The position numbers and the translations under genes were made by a program. A model generated the notes under the pieces. The model saw nothing but the letters and a program-made list of their open reading frames with translations, did not search any database and was not told the DNA's origin. From JBBAGE01 sp041655055 (lineage in GTDB: Bacteria; Pseudomonadota; Alphaproteobacteria; Rhodobacterales; Rhodobacteraceae), in contig JBBAGE010000072.1 of the NCBI GenBank assembly GCA_041655055.1, forward strand, positions 1-11,217: a stretch of 11,217 nt of DNA, read 5' to 3'. Shown piece by piece: positions 1-6,289 of this stretch (position 1 is the first letter of the stretch; the number at the start of each line of letters is the position of its first letter).

Positions 1-442
1 TACCGGCGATGCGATGCGGCGCGATGAAAACGGCTGGTATTTCTTCGTGGACCGGGTCAAGGACGCGCTGCGCCGCCGGGGCGAGAATATTTCCTCGTTC
101 GAGGTGGAAAGCGTGATCCGCACCTTCCCCGGCGTGGCTGAAGTGGCCGTGGTGGGCGTCAAGGCCGATGAAAAGGCCGGCGAGGATGAGGTGAAAGCCT
201 GCATCATCCTGCGCGAGGGCCAGAGCCTTGATCATGCGGCGCTGATCGCCTGGTGCGATGCCCGGATGGGCGCGCATATGGTGCCCCGCTATATCGAGAT
301 CATGGAGAGCCTGCCGCAGACGCCATCGGAAAAGGTAAAAAAGAAAGACCTGCGCGAACGCGGCGTGACGCCCGAGACATGGGACAGGATGCAAGCCGGC
401 GTGGCATTGGAATCCGAAGGAAAGGCGGTGCGTCGTGCCTGA
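1..442 (+). CDS. Acyl-CoA synthetase (AMP-forming), C-terminal part; 5' end outside window
   Basis: This is the C-terminal end of an ANL-superfamily (AMP-dependent) acyl-CoA ligase, which activates a carboxylic acid with ATP and CoA. The reading frame is open from base 2, so the ATG at 14 is internal. The visible part begins with the TGD motif (A7), followed by the hinge region FFVDRVKDALRRRGENISSFEVE (A8, visible residues about 14-36). It ends with the A10 region LPQTPSEKVKKKDLR, which carries the adenylation-step lysine. The usual TPSGK is TPSEK here. The RRRGENIS hinge resembles crotonobetaine/carnitine-CoA ligase (CaiC)-like and other cytosolic ligases for small or unusual acids, but the acyl-binding domain is off-window, so the substrate cannot be read. 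Its stop overlaps the next gene by 8 nt, which implies one operon and translational coupling. Family call is firm; specificity is unknown. Confidence 0.93.
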   Translation, partial: TGDAMRRDENGWYFFVDRVKDALRRRGENISSFEVESVIRTFPGVAEVAVVGVKADEKAGEDEVKACIILREGQSLDHAALIAWCDARMGAHMVPRYIEIMESLPQTPSEKVKKKDLRERGVTPETWDRMQAGVALESEGKAVRRA

Positions 443-1241
443 TACCCAACACGATAACGCTTTGGACGAAGTGATCATCGACCGCCACGGCGCCGTGGCG
501 GTGATCACGCTGAACCGCCCCAAGCGGATCAATGCGATCAATGATGCGATCCGATCCGATCTGCCTGCGGCGCTGGCCGCGCTTGATGCCGATCCCGATG
601 TGCGCGCGATCGTGATCCATGGGGGCGAGGCGCGGGGGTTCTGCGTCGGCGCCGATATCACCGAGCCGCGCGCGCCGCGCAGCCCGGTGGCCACCCGGCA
701 GGATTTGATGGCGCGCTCCTGGATCGATGCGTTCGACCGCTGTGCCACCCCGGTGATTGCGGCGGTGCATGGTTTTTGCATGGGTGGCGGGCTGGAAATC
801 GCGCTGGCCTGCGATATCCGCATCGCGGCGCCCGATGCGGTGTTTTCGCTGCCCGAAACCGGGCTGGGCCTGATCCCCGGCGCCGGCGGCACCCAAAGGA
901 TGCACCGCATTTTGGGGCTGGGCCGCGCGCTGGATCTGTTGCTCACGGGCGATCGGATCGATACGGTCGAAGCCTATCGCATCGGGTTGATCACCCGGCA
1001 GGCCGAAAGCCGCGAAAGCCTGCTGGCCGATGCGCTGGCACTGGCCGAACGCATCGCCGCGCGCGCCCCGGCCGCGACCCTTTACGTAAAGGAAGCCGCC
1101 CGCTCCGGCGCGGATTTGCATCTGGCCGCCGGGATGGCGCTGGAACGCAGCCTTTTTGCGCTGCTGTCGGGCACCACGGACAAACAGGAAGCGGCGCAAG
1201 CCTTCGCCGAAAAGCGAACCCCCCGGTTCACCGGGGAATAA
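435..1241 (+). CDS. Enoyl-CoA hydratase/isomerase family protein (canonical active site)
   Basis: A 268-aa crotonase that probably hydrates a 2-enoyl-CoA to the 3-hydroxyacyl-CoA in the cytosol. The oxyanion-hole segments are GFCVGADI (residues 68-75) and HGFCMGGGLE (112-121). The two glutamates that align with rat mitochondrial hydratase E144 and E164 are both present, as E121 (GGGLE) and E141 (SLPET). They are followed by GLGLIPGAGGTQR (143-155), the standard hydratase signature. Length is typical (about 260). The start is GTG at 435, overlapping the ligase stop. A purine-rich GAAGGAAAGG lies about 10-18 nt upstream, and no better in-frame start is seen. The 3-hydroxyacyl-CoA dehydrogenase follows after 19 nt, so product and next enzyme are neighbours. 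A carnitinyl-CoA dehydratase (CaiD)-like role is possible given the ligase but unproven. Confidence 0.93.
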   Translation: MPDTQHDNALDEVIIDRHGAVAVITLNRPKRINAINDAIRSDLPAALAALDADPDVRAIVIHGGEARGFCVGADITEPRAPRSPVATRQDLMARSWIDAFDRCATPVIAAVHGFCMGGGLEIALACDIRIAAPDAVFSLPETGLGLIPGAGGTQRMHRILGLGRALDLLLTGDRIDTVEAYRIGLITRQAESRESLLADALALAERIAARAPAATLYVKEAARSGADLHLAAGMALERSLFALLSGTTDKQEAAQAFAEKRTPRFTGE

Positions 1242-1248
1242 GGAAACC

Positions 1249-1254
1249 AAGGAG
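1249..1254 (+). promoter_or_regulatory. Shine-Dalgarno AAGGAG that fixes the GTG start at 1261
   Basis: AAGGAG lies 6 nt before GTG 1261. The reading frame stays open further upstream, to 1156, but that stretch lies inside the crotonase gene and adds residues outside the Rossmann fold. This ribosome site is therefore the reason for choosing 1261. Confidence 0.8.
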
Positions 1255-1260
1255 AATATC

Positions 1261-2154
1261 GTGCCGACAAAAGATCGGATCACAGTCGTTGGCGCAGGCC
1301 AGATGGGGCTCGGGATTGCCCATGCTTTCGCCGTATCCGGGCATCCGGTGGCGCTTGTCGATGTCAATGCGGGCCAGCTTGAAAAAGCGCGCAGCGCCAT
1401 TTTCGGGATCATCGACGAAGGCGTAAAGCGTGGCAAGGTCGATGCCTCCGTGCGCAGCGAAGCCGAATCCCTGCTGAGTTTTTCGGATGATCTGGCCGGT
1501 GCCGCGCCCGGCTCGGCGCTGGTGGTCGAAACCGCGACCGAAAATATCGGCATCAAGATCCAGATCCTTGAAACTGTCGCCAGCGCTGTGGCGGCCGATA
1601 CGGTGATCGCCACCAACACATCGGCGCTGTCGATCACCGAACTGGCGGCGGCGGTCAGCAATCCGGGCCGCGTGATCGGGATGCATTTCTTCAATCCCGT
1701 CCACAAGATGAAGCTTTGCGAGGTCATCCGCGGCCTGCAGACCACGGATGAGACCGTCACCCGCACCCGCGCCTGGGCCGAGGCCATCGGCAAGACCCAT
1801 ATTCTGGTGAACGAGGCCCCCGGCTTCACCACCAGCCGCATGTCCGCCATGCTGGGCAATGAAGCGATGTGGATGCTGTCCGAAGGCGTGGCCACGGCGG
1901 AGGATATCGATACTTCGCTGCGGCTGGCCTTCAACCACCCGATGGGGCCGCTGGAGCTGGGCGATCTGACCGGCTGGGATACGCGCCTTTCGGTGCTGCA
2001 ATACCTGCACCAGACCTTGGGCGAAAAATTCCGCCCCTGCCCGCTGATCTCGAAAATGGTGAAGGCCGGGCGCTATGGGCGCAAGGTGGGCCACGGAGTT
2101 TACCGCTATGAAGACGGGCAGAAGGTGGTCAGTTCCGGCCTGAGGCCGTTCTGA
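1261..2154 (+). CDS. 3-hydroxyacyl-CoA (3-hydroxybutyryl-CoA) dehydrogenase, NAD-dependent
   Basis: A 297-aa short-type L-3-hydroxyacyl-CoA dehydrogenase, oxidising 3-hydroxyacyl-CoA to 3-ketoacyl-CoA with NAD+. An N-terminal Rossmann fold opens with VVGAGQMGLGIA (residues 9-20) and ends its second strand with the acidic VDVN (33-36), which favours NAD over NADP. NTSALSI (119-125) and GMHFFNPVHKMKLCEV (140-155) form the catalytic centre: H142 and E154 match the His-Glu pair (H158/E170 in human HADH), and S121 matches the conserved serine. The C-terminal dimerisation domain has HPMGPLELGDLTG (226-238). The conserved Asn after PGF (N208 in human) is Ser192 (PGFTTSR). That substitution also seems familiar from 3-hydroxybutyryl-CoA dehydrogenases of the Bacillus MmgB type. 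Its stop overlaps the thiolase start by 1 nt (TGATG). Confidence 0.95.
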   Translation: MPTKDRITVVGAGQMGLGIAHAFAVSGHPVALVDVNAGQLEKARSAIFGIIDEGVKRGKVDASVRSEAESLLSFSDDLAGAAPGSALVVETATENIGIKIQILETVASAVAADTVIATNTSALSITELAAAVSNPGRVIGMHFFNPVHKMKLCEVIRGLQTTDETVTRTRAWAEAIGKTHILVNEAPGFTTSRMSAMLGNEAMWMLSEGVATAEDIDTSLRLAFNHPMGPLELGDLTGWDTRLSVLQYLHQTLGEKFRPCPLISKMVKAGRYGRKVGHGVYRYEDGQKVVSSGLRPF

Positions 2155-3323
2155 TGCGCGGGGTTGTCATTGTAGATGCCGTCCGCACGCCGGTTGGCAA
2201 GTTTCGCGGCGCGCTGGCGCCGGTGCGGGCCGATCATCTGGGCGCCGTGGTGCTGCGCGCGCTGGCCGAGCGTAATGATCTCGATCCGGCGCTGGTGCAG
2301 GATGTGATCTTTGGCTGCGTCACCCAGATCGGCGAGCAGAGCGCCAATATCGCGCGCACCGCGCTGCTTTCGGCGGGCTGGCCCGAACATGTGGCGGGGC
2401 TGACCATTGACCGCAAATGCGGGTCGTCCGAAGTGGCCGTGCATCTCGCGCAGGCGATGATCGCCACGGGGCAGGCGGATATCGTGGTCGCTGGCGGGGC
2501 CGAAGCCATGAGCCGGGTGCCCATGGGGTCGAACCGCGATATCCACGGCGAGCCTTTCGGCCATAAATGGCTGGATCGGTATGAACTGACCTCGCAGGGT
2601 GAAGGGGCAGAGCGGATCTGCGATCTCTGGGGGCTGGACCGCGATGCGCTGGATGATTTTGCGATCCAGAGCCATCAGCGCGCCGCCGCCGCCGCCGATG
2701 CCGGGCGCTTCGATACCGAAATCATCCCCGTCGATGTGACCGAATGGGGCGAGCCGGGCAGCAATCCGGAAATCCCCGTGCTTGGTGCCGATCAAACCAT
2801 TCGCCGCGATACCAGCCGCGAAAAGCTTGCCACGCTCAAGACCTCGTTCCGGCCCGATGGGCGGGTGACGGCGGGCAATGCTTCGCAGATTTCCGACGGG
2901 GCTGCGGCGCTGCTGATGATGGATGAGGATACGGCCAAGCGGCTTGGCCTGCGGCCCCGCGCGCGGGTGGTGCAGGCGCTGACCGTGGGTTCGGACCCGG
3001 AATTGATGCTGACCGGGCCGGTGGCCGCCACCGCCAAGGTGCTGGAACGCGCCGGGCTTACCCATGACGATATTGATCTTTATGAGGTGAACGAGGCCTT
3101 TGCCCCGGTGCCGCTGATGTGGCTGAAAGAGACCGGCGCCGATCCGGCGAAGCTGAATGTCAACGGCGGGGCCATCGCGCTCGGCCATCCGCTGGGCGGC
3201 AGCGGCGCGCGGCTGATGACCACGCTGCTGAACGAGCTTGAGCGGCGGCAGGGGCGCTACGGGCTGCAAACCATGTGCTGCGCCGGCGGGCTTGGCACCG
3301 CCACGATCATCGAGAGGCTTTGA
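2154..3323 (+). CDS. Thiolase family protein (acetyl-CoA acyltransferase)
   Basis: A 389-aa thiolase of normal length that cleaves 3-ketoacyl-CoA with CoA to acetyl-CoA and a shortened acyl-CoA, or the reverse. The nucleophilic cysteine is C89 in DRKCGSS (typical thiolases have CGSG). The C-terminal catalytic elements are N313 in VNEAF, H345 in GHPLGGSG, and C375 in MCCAGGLGTA, so the active site is complete. The start ATG at 2154 overlaps the upstream stop, and GAGG at 2142-2145 gives a modest ribosome site. A degradative role is favoured by the adjacent ligase, hydratase and dehydrogenase. A biosynthetic acetoacetyl-CoA thiolase would more often sit with phaB or mevalonate genes, which are absent. 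Confidence 0.95.
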   Translation: MRGVVIVDAVRTPVGKFRGALAPVRADHLGAVVLRALAERNDLDPALVQDVIFGCVTQIGEQSANIARTALLSAGWPEHVAGLTIDRKCGSSEVAVHLAQAMIATGQADIVVAGGAEAMSRVPMGSNRDIHGEPFGHKWLDRYELTSQGEGAERICDLWGLDRDALDDFAIQSHQRAAAAADAGRFDTEIIPVDVTEWGEPGSNPEIPVLGADQTIRRDTSREKLATLKTSFRPDGRVTAGNASQISDGAAALLMMDEDTAKRLGLRPRARVVQALTVGSDPELMLTGPVAATAKVLERAGLTHDDIDLYEVNEAFAPVPLMWLKETGADPAKLNVNGGAIALGHPLGGSGARLMTTLLNELERRQGRYGLQTMCCAGGLGTATIIERL

Positions 3324-3336
3324 GGGGGGAACGGGA

Positions 3337-4332
3337 ATGAGACAGGTCAGACTGGGCGCCTCGGGCGTCAGTTGCGGGGCGCTGGGCCTTGGCTGCATGG
3401 GGATGTCCGAGTTTTACGGGCCGCCGCAGGATGAGGCCGAATCGCTCGCCACGCTGGAGCGAGCGCTGGAGTTGGGGGTGACGATGTATGACACTTCCGA
3501 CATGTATGGCCGCGGCCATAACGAGTCGCTGGTGGGCCGTTTCGCGCAGGGCAAGCGCGACCGGCTGGTGATCGCATCGAAATTCGGGATCATCCGCGAC
3601 CCCGATGGCCCCTCGGGCAGCCTCTATGACCGCGAGTTGGACAATTCGCGCGACTATATGCGCAAAAGCCTTGAGGCGTCGCTGAAGCGGCTGGGGACGG
3701 ACCGGATCGATATCTATTACGTGCACCGGATGGACCCGAACCGCCCCGTTGAGGATATCATCGGCGATCTGGCCGATCTGGTGAAAGAGGGCAAGATCCG
3801 CGGGATCGGGCTGTCCGAAGTCAGCGCCGATACGTTGCGCCGCGCGGCATCCGTGCATCCGGTTTCTGCGCTGCAATCGGAATATTCGCTGTTTCACCGC
3901 GATGTAGAGGCCGAGATTCTGCCCACCTGCCGCGAGTTGGATATCGCCTTCGTGCCCTATAGCCCGCTCGGGCGCGGTTTCCTGACCGGCGCGATCAAAT
4001 CCACCCAGACGCTGGATGCGAGCGACCTGCGCCAGAACGCCCCGCGTTTTCAGGGCGAGAATATGGATCGCAACCTTGCCCTGCTGGAACAGGTGCAGAC
4101 GATCGCGGCGGCCAAGGATTGCACCTTGGGGCAGGTGGCGCTGGCATGGCTCTTCGCGCAGGGCGATGACATCGTGCCGATCCCCGGCACCAAGCGCATC
4201 CGCTATCTCGAAGAAAACGTCGGCGGTGTGGATGTGCATCTGAGCGCGGAAGAGGCCGATTCGATCAGCCGCATCCTTTCGCCCGACAATATCGCCGGCT
4301 CGCGCGAGTGGACGGCGCCGGAAAACCGATGA
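3337..4332 (+). CDS. Aldo/keto reductase (AKR13/YakC-like)
   Basis: A 331-aa NADPH-dependent aldo/keto reductase that probably reduces an aldehyde or ketone, or oxidises the alcohol. The (beta/alpha)8-barrel tetrad is D52 and Y57 (YDTSDMYG), K82 (IASKFG) and H130 (YYVHRMD), all present. The N-terminal LGLGCMGMSEFYG (residues 16-28) is characteristic of the AKR13/YakC group. VPIPGTKR (280-287) is the C-terminal NADP-binding stretch. I chose ATG 3337 because AGGGGGG (3323-3329) lies 7 nt upstream and the protein then begins at the expected first strand; the frame is open upstream inside the thiolase. It starts 13 nt after the thiolase and ends 7 nt before the glutathione transferase. Its place between beta-oxidation genes suggests the substrate or an intermediate carries a carbonyl group, which is inference. 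Confidence 0.93.
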   Translation: MRQVRLGASGVSCGALGLGCMGMSEFYGPPQDEAESLATLERALELGVTMYDTSDMYGRGHNESLVGRFAQGKRDRLVIASKFGIIRDPDGPSGSLYDRELDNSRDYMRKSLEASLKRLGTDRIDIYYVHRMDPNRPVEDIIGDLADLVKEGKIRGIGLSEVSADTLRRAASVHPVSALQSEYSLFHRDVEAEILPTCRELDIAFVPYSPLGRGFLTGAIKSTQTLDASDLRQNAPRFQGENMDRNLALLEQVQTIAAAKDCTLGQVALAWLFAQGDDIVPIPGTKRIRYLEENVGGVDVHLSAEEADSISRILSPDNIAGSREWTAPENR

Positions 4333-4339
4333 GCCCGGT

Positions 4340-5071
4340 ATGAGCGCCCCGCGTTTCACGCTTTACGGCAGCCTGAGCCCGAATGTGCAAAAGATCATCC
4401 TCATGCTGGAGGAGGTCGGCGCACTATTTCGGCTGGTGCCGATGAACGTGCACCGGGGCGATCATTTCGGCGCGGAGCTTACCCGGCTGAACCCGTTGCA
4501 GCGCCTGCCGGTGCTGGTGGATCATGCCCCGGATGAGCCGCTTGTGGTGTACGAATCCGGCGCGATCCTGATCCATCTGGCCGAAAGCTTCGGCTGCCTG
4601 CTGCCCGAGGCGCCGCGCGCGCGGGCCGAGGTTCTGCAATGGCTGATGTATCAGATGAGCACGGTCGGGCCGGTCTGGGGGCAGTTCAACCATTTCGCCC
4701 GCGATGGCCGGGATGATGCCTATGGGCTGGCGCGGTTCACCTCGGCGGCGCGGCTGGTCTATGACCGGCTGGAAGAGCGGATGGCGGTCAGCCCATGGCT
4801 GGGCGGGGCGGACTATTCCATCGCCGATGTGGCGGTCTGGCCATGGGTCTCGATCGAGGCGAAGCTGTTTGGCGCGACCCATCCCCACATGGCCGTGGAC
4901 GCGCCCGCGCATCCGCACCTGACCGACTGGTTCCACCGCATCGCCGAACGCCCCGCCACCCGGCGCGCGTTGGCCCATATCGCCGCGCTGCCATCGAACC
5001 GCGACAGCGGCACGGCGGAGCAGGAAGAGCGGCTGATGGGTCGCGGCGCCTTCGCCCGGACGCTGGACTGA
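4340..5071 (+). CDS. Glutathione S-transferase family protein (Ure2p/YfcG-like)
   Basis: A 243-aa cytosolic glutathione transferase. The N-terminal thioredoxin fold (about residues 5-82) contains SPNVQK (13-18), where N15 occupies the position of the glutathione-contacting Asn of YfcG-type (nu-class) enzymes. It also has the cis-proline at P57 (RLPVL) and ESGAIL (72-77), whose E72-S73 binds the gamma-glutamyl group. The alpha-helical domain has QWLMYQM (100-106), GPVWGQFNHF (110-119) and the N-capping helix YSIADVAVWPW (159-169). Likely roles are glutathione conjugation or disulfide/peroxide reduction. It is the last gene of the operon, 7 nt after the reductase with no strong ribosome site, so it probably depends on coupled translation. 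It resembles YfcG more than LigE/LigF beta-etherases. The substrate is unknown. Confidence 0.93.
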   Translation: MSAPRFTLYGSLSPNVQKIILMLEEVGALFRLVPMNVHRGDHFGAELTRLNPLQRLPVLVDHAPDEPLVVYESGAILIHLAESFGCLLPEAPRARAEVLQWLMYQMSTVGPVWGQFNHFARDGRDDAYGLARFTSAARLVYDRLEERMAVSPWLGGADYSIADVAVWPWVSIEAKLFGATHPHMAVDAPAHPHLTDWFHRIAERPATRRALAHIAALPSNRDSGTAEQEERLMGRGAFARTLD

Positions 5072-5108
5072 GCGGCGGCGGGAAGGCGCTATCCTCTCCA
5101 CCATCCCG

Positions 5109-5126
5109 CCCGGACGATAGTCCGGG
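5109..5126. terminator. GC-rich hairpin after the first operon (no U-tract)
   Basis: CCCGGAC-GATA-GTCCGGG is a perfect 7-bp stem with a 4-nt loop, starting 38 nt after the glutathione transferase stop, between convergent genes. No run of T follows, so it is at best a weak or Rho-assisted terminator or an mRNA 3' end protector. It abuts the repeat at 5124-5214. Confidence 0.5.
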
Positions 5127-5214
5127 CAGCGCCCGACCCGCCCCCGTCACGCCGAAGGCGTGCTTTCGGCACACCTCTGTGGCGTGCCTTCGGCACGACG
5201 GGCGGGCGCTGCCC
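5124..5214. repeat. REP/BIME-like compound palindromic element
   Basis: The outer arms GGGCAGCGCCCG (5124-5135) and CGGGCGCTGCCC (5203-5214) form a perfect 12-bp inverted repeat. Between them sit two small hairpins of opposite orientation: CACGCC-GAA-GGCGTG (5148-5162) and CGTGCC-TTC-GGCACG (5183-5197). A 16-nt direct repeat, GGCGTGCYTTCGGCAC, occurs at 5157-5172 and 5181-5196 with one mismatch and a 24-nt period. This layout, paired mirrored hairpins in an intergenic region between convergent genes, is that of bacterial interspersed mosaic (REP/BIME) elements. Whether it recurs in the genome cannot be seen here. It could also act as a bidirectional terminator. Confidence 0.65.
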
Positions 5215-5261
5215 TTCGCGCTCTTCCGCAGTGGTGGGTAATCCCAAGGTCCAACCGGCCC

Positions 5262-6116
5262 TTAATTCGGCAACGCCCGCGCGGCCTGCTCTGAGAAGGC
5301 TTCCAGATCGCGCACGATATTGACCGTGCGGCCGGGGTCATACTGGCCGGTGAACATCGTGGCGGTGACGGCGAGCGCGGCATTGCCATCGGCGGAATAG
5401 ATCGGGGTCGAGACCAGCACCGTCCCTTGGGCGAAATTGCCGGTATCCATCGCCCAGCCCTTTTCGCGCGCCTCATGCACCTGCGCCATGTAATCCGTGA
5501 AGGCGATCGGCCCGTTCCAGCGGATCTGGTCGAACTGGTCCTTGATCTCGGCCTCGTCCATGTCCGAGAACGCCGCGAAGATCCGGCCGGTGGAGCCGAT
5601 CAGCAGCGGCAGGCGCTGGCCGATGGCCATCTGAATCCGCATCGGATTGCGCGGCTGTGCCGTCATGATCAGGATTTTCCGATCCCGCGCCGTGGGCTGC
5701 CAGAGCGTCACGGTTACGCTGTGTTCCTGCGCGATCCGTTCCATCGCGGGGCGCACGACGCCGATATCGCCGCCGATCGCCATTGCCGCCTGCGCGATCT
5801 CTAAAATCCCGAGGCTGAGGATATAGGTCTTGGACAATTGCTCGAACTGCACGAAATCATAAAGCATCAGCGTGCGCAGGATGTTGAACGTGGTCGAGGT
5901 ATTAAGCCCGGTTTCCTTGGCAATATGCGACACACCCAACGGTTCGCGCACCGCCGCCATGAATCGCAAGATCTTGATCGCGGCCACGACCGCGCCCACC
6001 ATCTTGCCCGACGACATGGAATCGGCCAATTCCCCATCGACGGGGCTGCTGCGACGTTTGCGGCCTGCGGCCGCGCCTTTGGCCGGGACGGCCGCGTTGT
6101 CGTTCATGGTGCTCAT
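5262..6116 (-). CDS. IclR-family transcriptional regulator
   Basis: A 284-aa DNA-binding regulator that probably binds a pathway acid or CoA ester and controls the adjacent catabolic genes. After a basic, low-complexity N-terminal extension (residues 1-38, with GRKRRSS), the winged helix-turn-helix spans about 42-105. The helices are AIKILRFMAAV, GVSHIAKETGL and STTFNILRTLMLYDFV, and the wing is LSKTYILSLGIL. The IclR effector domain follows (about 118-282): VRPAMERIAQEHSVTVTLWQ, IGQRLPLLIGSTGRIFAA and a C-terminal NIVRDLEAFSEQAAR. The start ATG at 6116 lies only 3 nt from AAGGAG; a second ATG at 6107, 12 nt from that site, gives a protein 3 residues shorter. The gene is divergent from acdA and convergent with the glutathione transferase gene, as expected of a local regulator that also represses itself. 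The ligand is unknown. Confidence 0.93.
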   Translation of the reverse strand: MSTMNDNAAVPAKGAAAGRKRRSSPVDGELADSMSSGKMVGAVVAAIKILRFMAAVREPLGVSHIAKETGLNTSTTFNILRTLMLYDFVQFEQLSKTYILSLGILEIAQAAMAIGGDIGVVRPAMERIAQEHSVTVTLWQPTARDRKILIMTAQPRNPMRIQMAIGQRLPLLIGSTGRIFAAFSDMDEAEIKDQFDQIRWNGPIAFTDYMAQVHEAREKGWAMDTGNFAQGTVLVSTPIYSADGNAALAVTATMFTGQYDPGRTVNIVRDLEAFSEQAARALPN

Positions 6117-6119
6117 GCG

Positions 6120-6125
6120 CTCCTT
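6120..6125 (-). promoter_or_regulatory. Shine-Dalgarno of the iclR-type gene
   Basis: AAGGAG on the minus strand is followed by CGC and then ATG (6116). Spacing is tight for that ATG (3 nt) and wide for the ATG at 6107 (12 nt), so the exact start stays open between these two. The site touches the 6125-6148 palindrome. Confidence 0.6.
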
Positions 6126-6148
6126 GTTATACTGTTTCCTATATAACA
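6125..6148. promoter_or_regulatory. Candidate operator: TGTTATA-N10-TATAACA
   Basis: A perfect 7-bp inverted repeat (6125-6131 and 6142-6148) with a 10-nt spacer lies immediately upstream of the regulator gene and overlaps its ribosome site edge and its possible -10. This is a good place for autorepression. Assignment to the IclR protein is inference from position and symmetry. Confidence 0.5.
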
Positions 6149-6152
6149 GCCT

Positions 6153-6166
6153 TTTCTATCGAGAAA
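6153..6166. promoter_or_regulatory. Small palindrome TTTCT-ATCG-AGAAA
   Basis: 5-bp arms with a 4-nt centre, lying 4 nt beyond the TGTTATA palindrome. It is short enough to be chance, but it lies in the divergent control region and could be part of a compound operator. Confidence 0.3.
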
Positions 6167-6194
6167 GACCAAATCCGAAATTGCAATGAATTCG

Positions 6195-6210
6195 TGATCA
6201 AGAATGATCA
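6195..6210. promoter_or_regulatory. Candidate operator: TGATCA-AGAA-TGATCA
   Basis: Two copies of the self-complementary hexamer TGATCA are set 10 bp apart (one helical turn), giving a 16-bp near-palindrome. It lies just upstream of the possible TATACA -10 box of acdA, so a bound protein could block or assist polymerase there. The binding protein is not known; the neighbouring IclR regulator is the obvious candidate. Confidence 0.45.
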
Positions 6211-6289
6211 TCGCTATACAGAATTTATCATTGCCCTCGCTGGCCCGCTTCCGTATGGCTAGCAAAAGCCTTGTTCCTTGGGGGGAGAG

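Larger units (their letters stand above)
6117..6289. promoter_or_regulatory. Divergent control region between the iclR-type gene and acdA
   Basis: These 173 nt are visibly richer in A+T than the flanking genes and must hold the promoters of both divergent units. No coding potential is seen. A minus-strand TATATA/TTATAT around 6140-6146 is a possible -10 of the regulator. A plus-strand TATACA (6215-6220), preceded after 18 nt by TTCGTG (6191-6196), is a possible but weak promoter of acdA. Three palindromes listed separately lie in the upper half, where an IclR dimer would be expected to bind. Confidence 0.7.

Noticed and set aside
300..1934. 544-codon open frame on the minus strand
   Set aside because: It lies opposite two well-recognised genes (crotonase and dehydrogenase). 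Long antisense frames are expected in high-GC DNA, and the translation shows no domain.
2106..3398. 430-codon minus-strand open frame opposite the thiolase
   Set aside because: The thiolase on the plus strand has a complete catalytic set. The antisense product is rich in His, Arg, Gly and Pro, as reversed high-GC coding DNA usually is.
3307..4359. 350-codon minus-strand open frame opposite the aldo/keto reductase
   Set aside because: It is a mirror of the reductase gene, with no ribosome site and no recognisable motif.
4340..5071. Beta-etherase (LigE/LigF) reading of the glutathione transferase
   Set aside because: The N-terminal SPNVQK and the GPVWGQFNHF segment match the YfcG/Ure2p type rather than the Lig enzymes as I recall their sequences.
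5148..5197. Possible CRISPR repeats, because of the 16-nt repeat at a 24-nt period
   Set aside because: Only two copies, an 8-nt gap instead of a spacer of about 30 nt, and no cas genes; the hairpin layout fits a REP-type element better.
6278..6289. TTG start at 6278 for AcdA
   Set aside because: The G-rich ribosome site (6280-6287) would lie inside the coding region; ATG 6290 follows it and gives a normal N-terminus.
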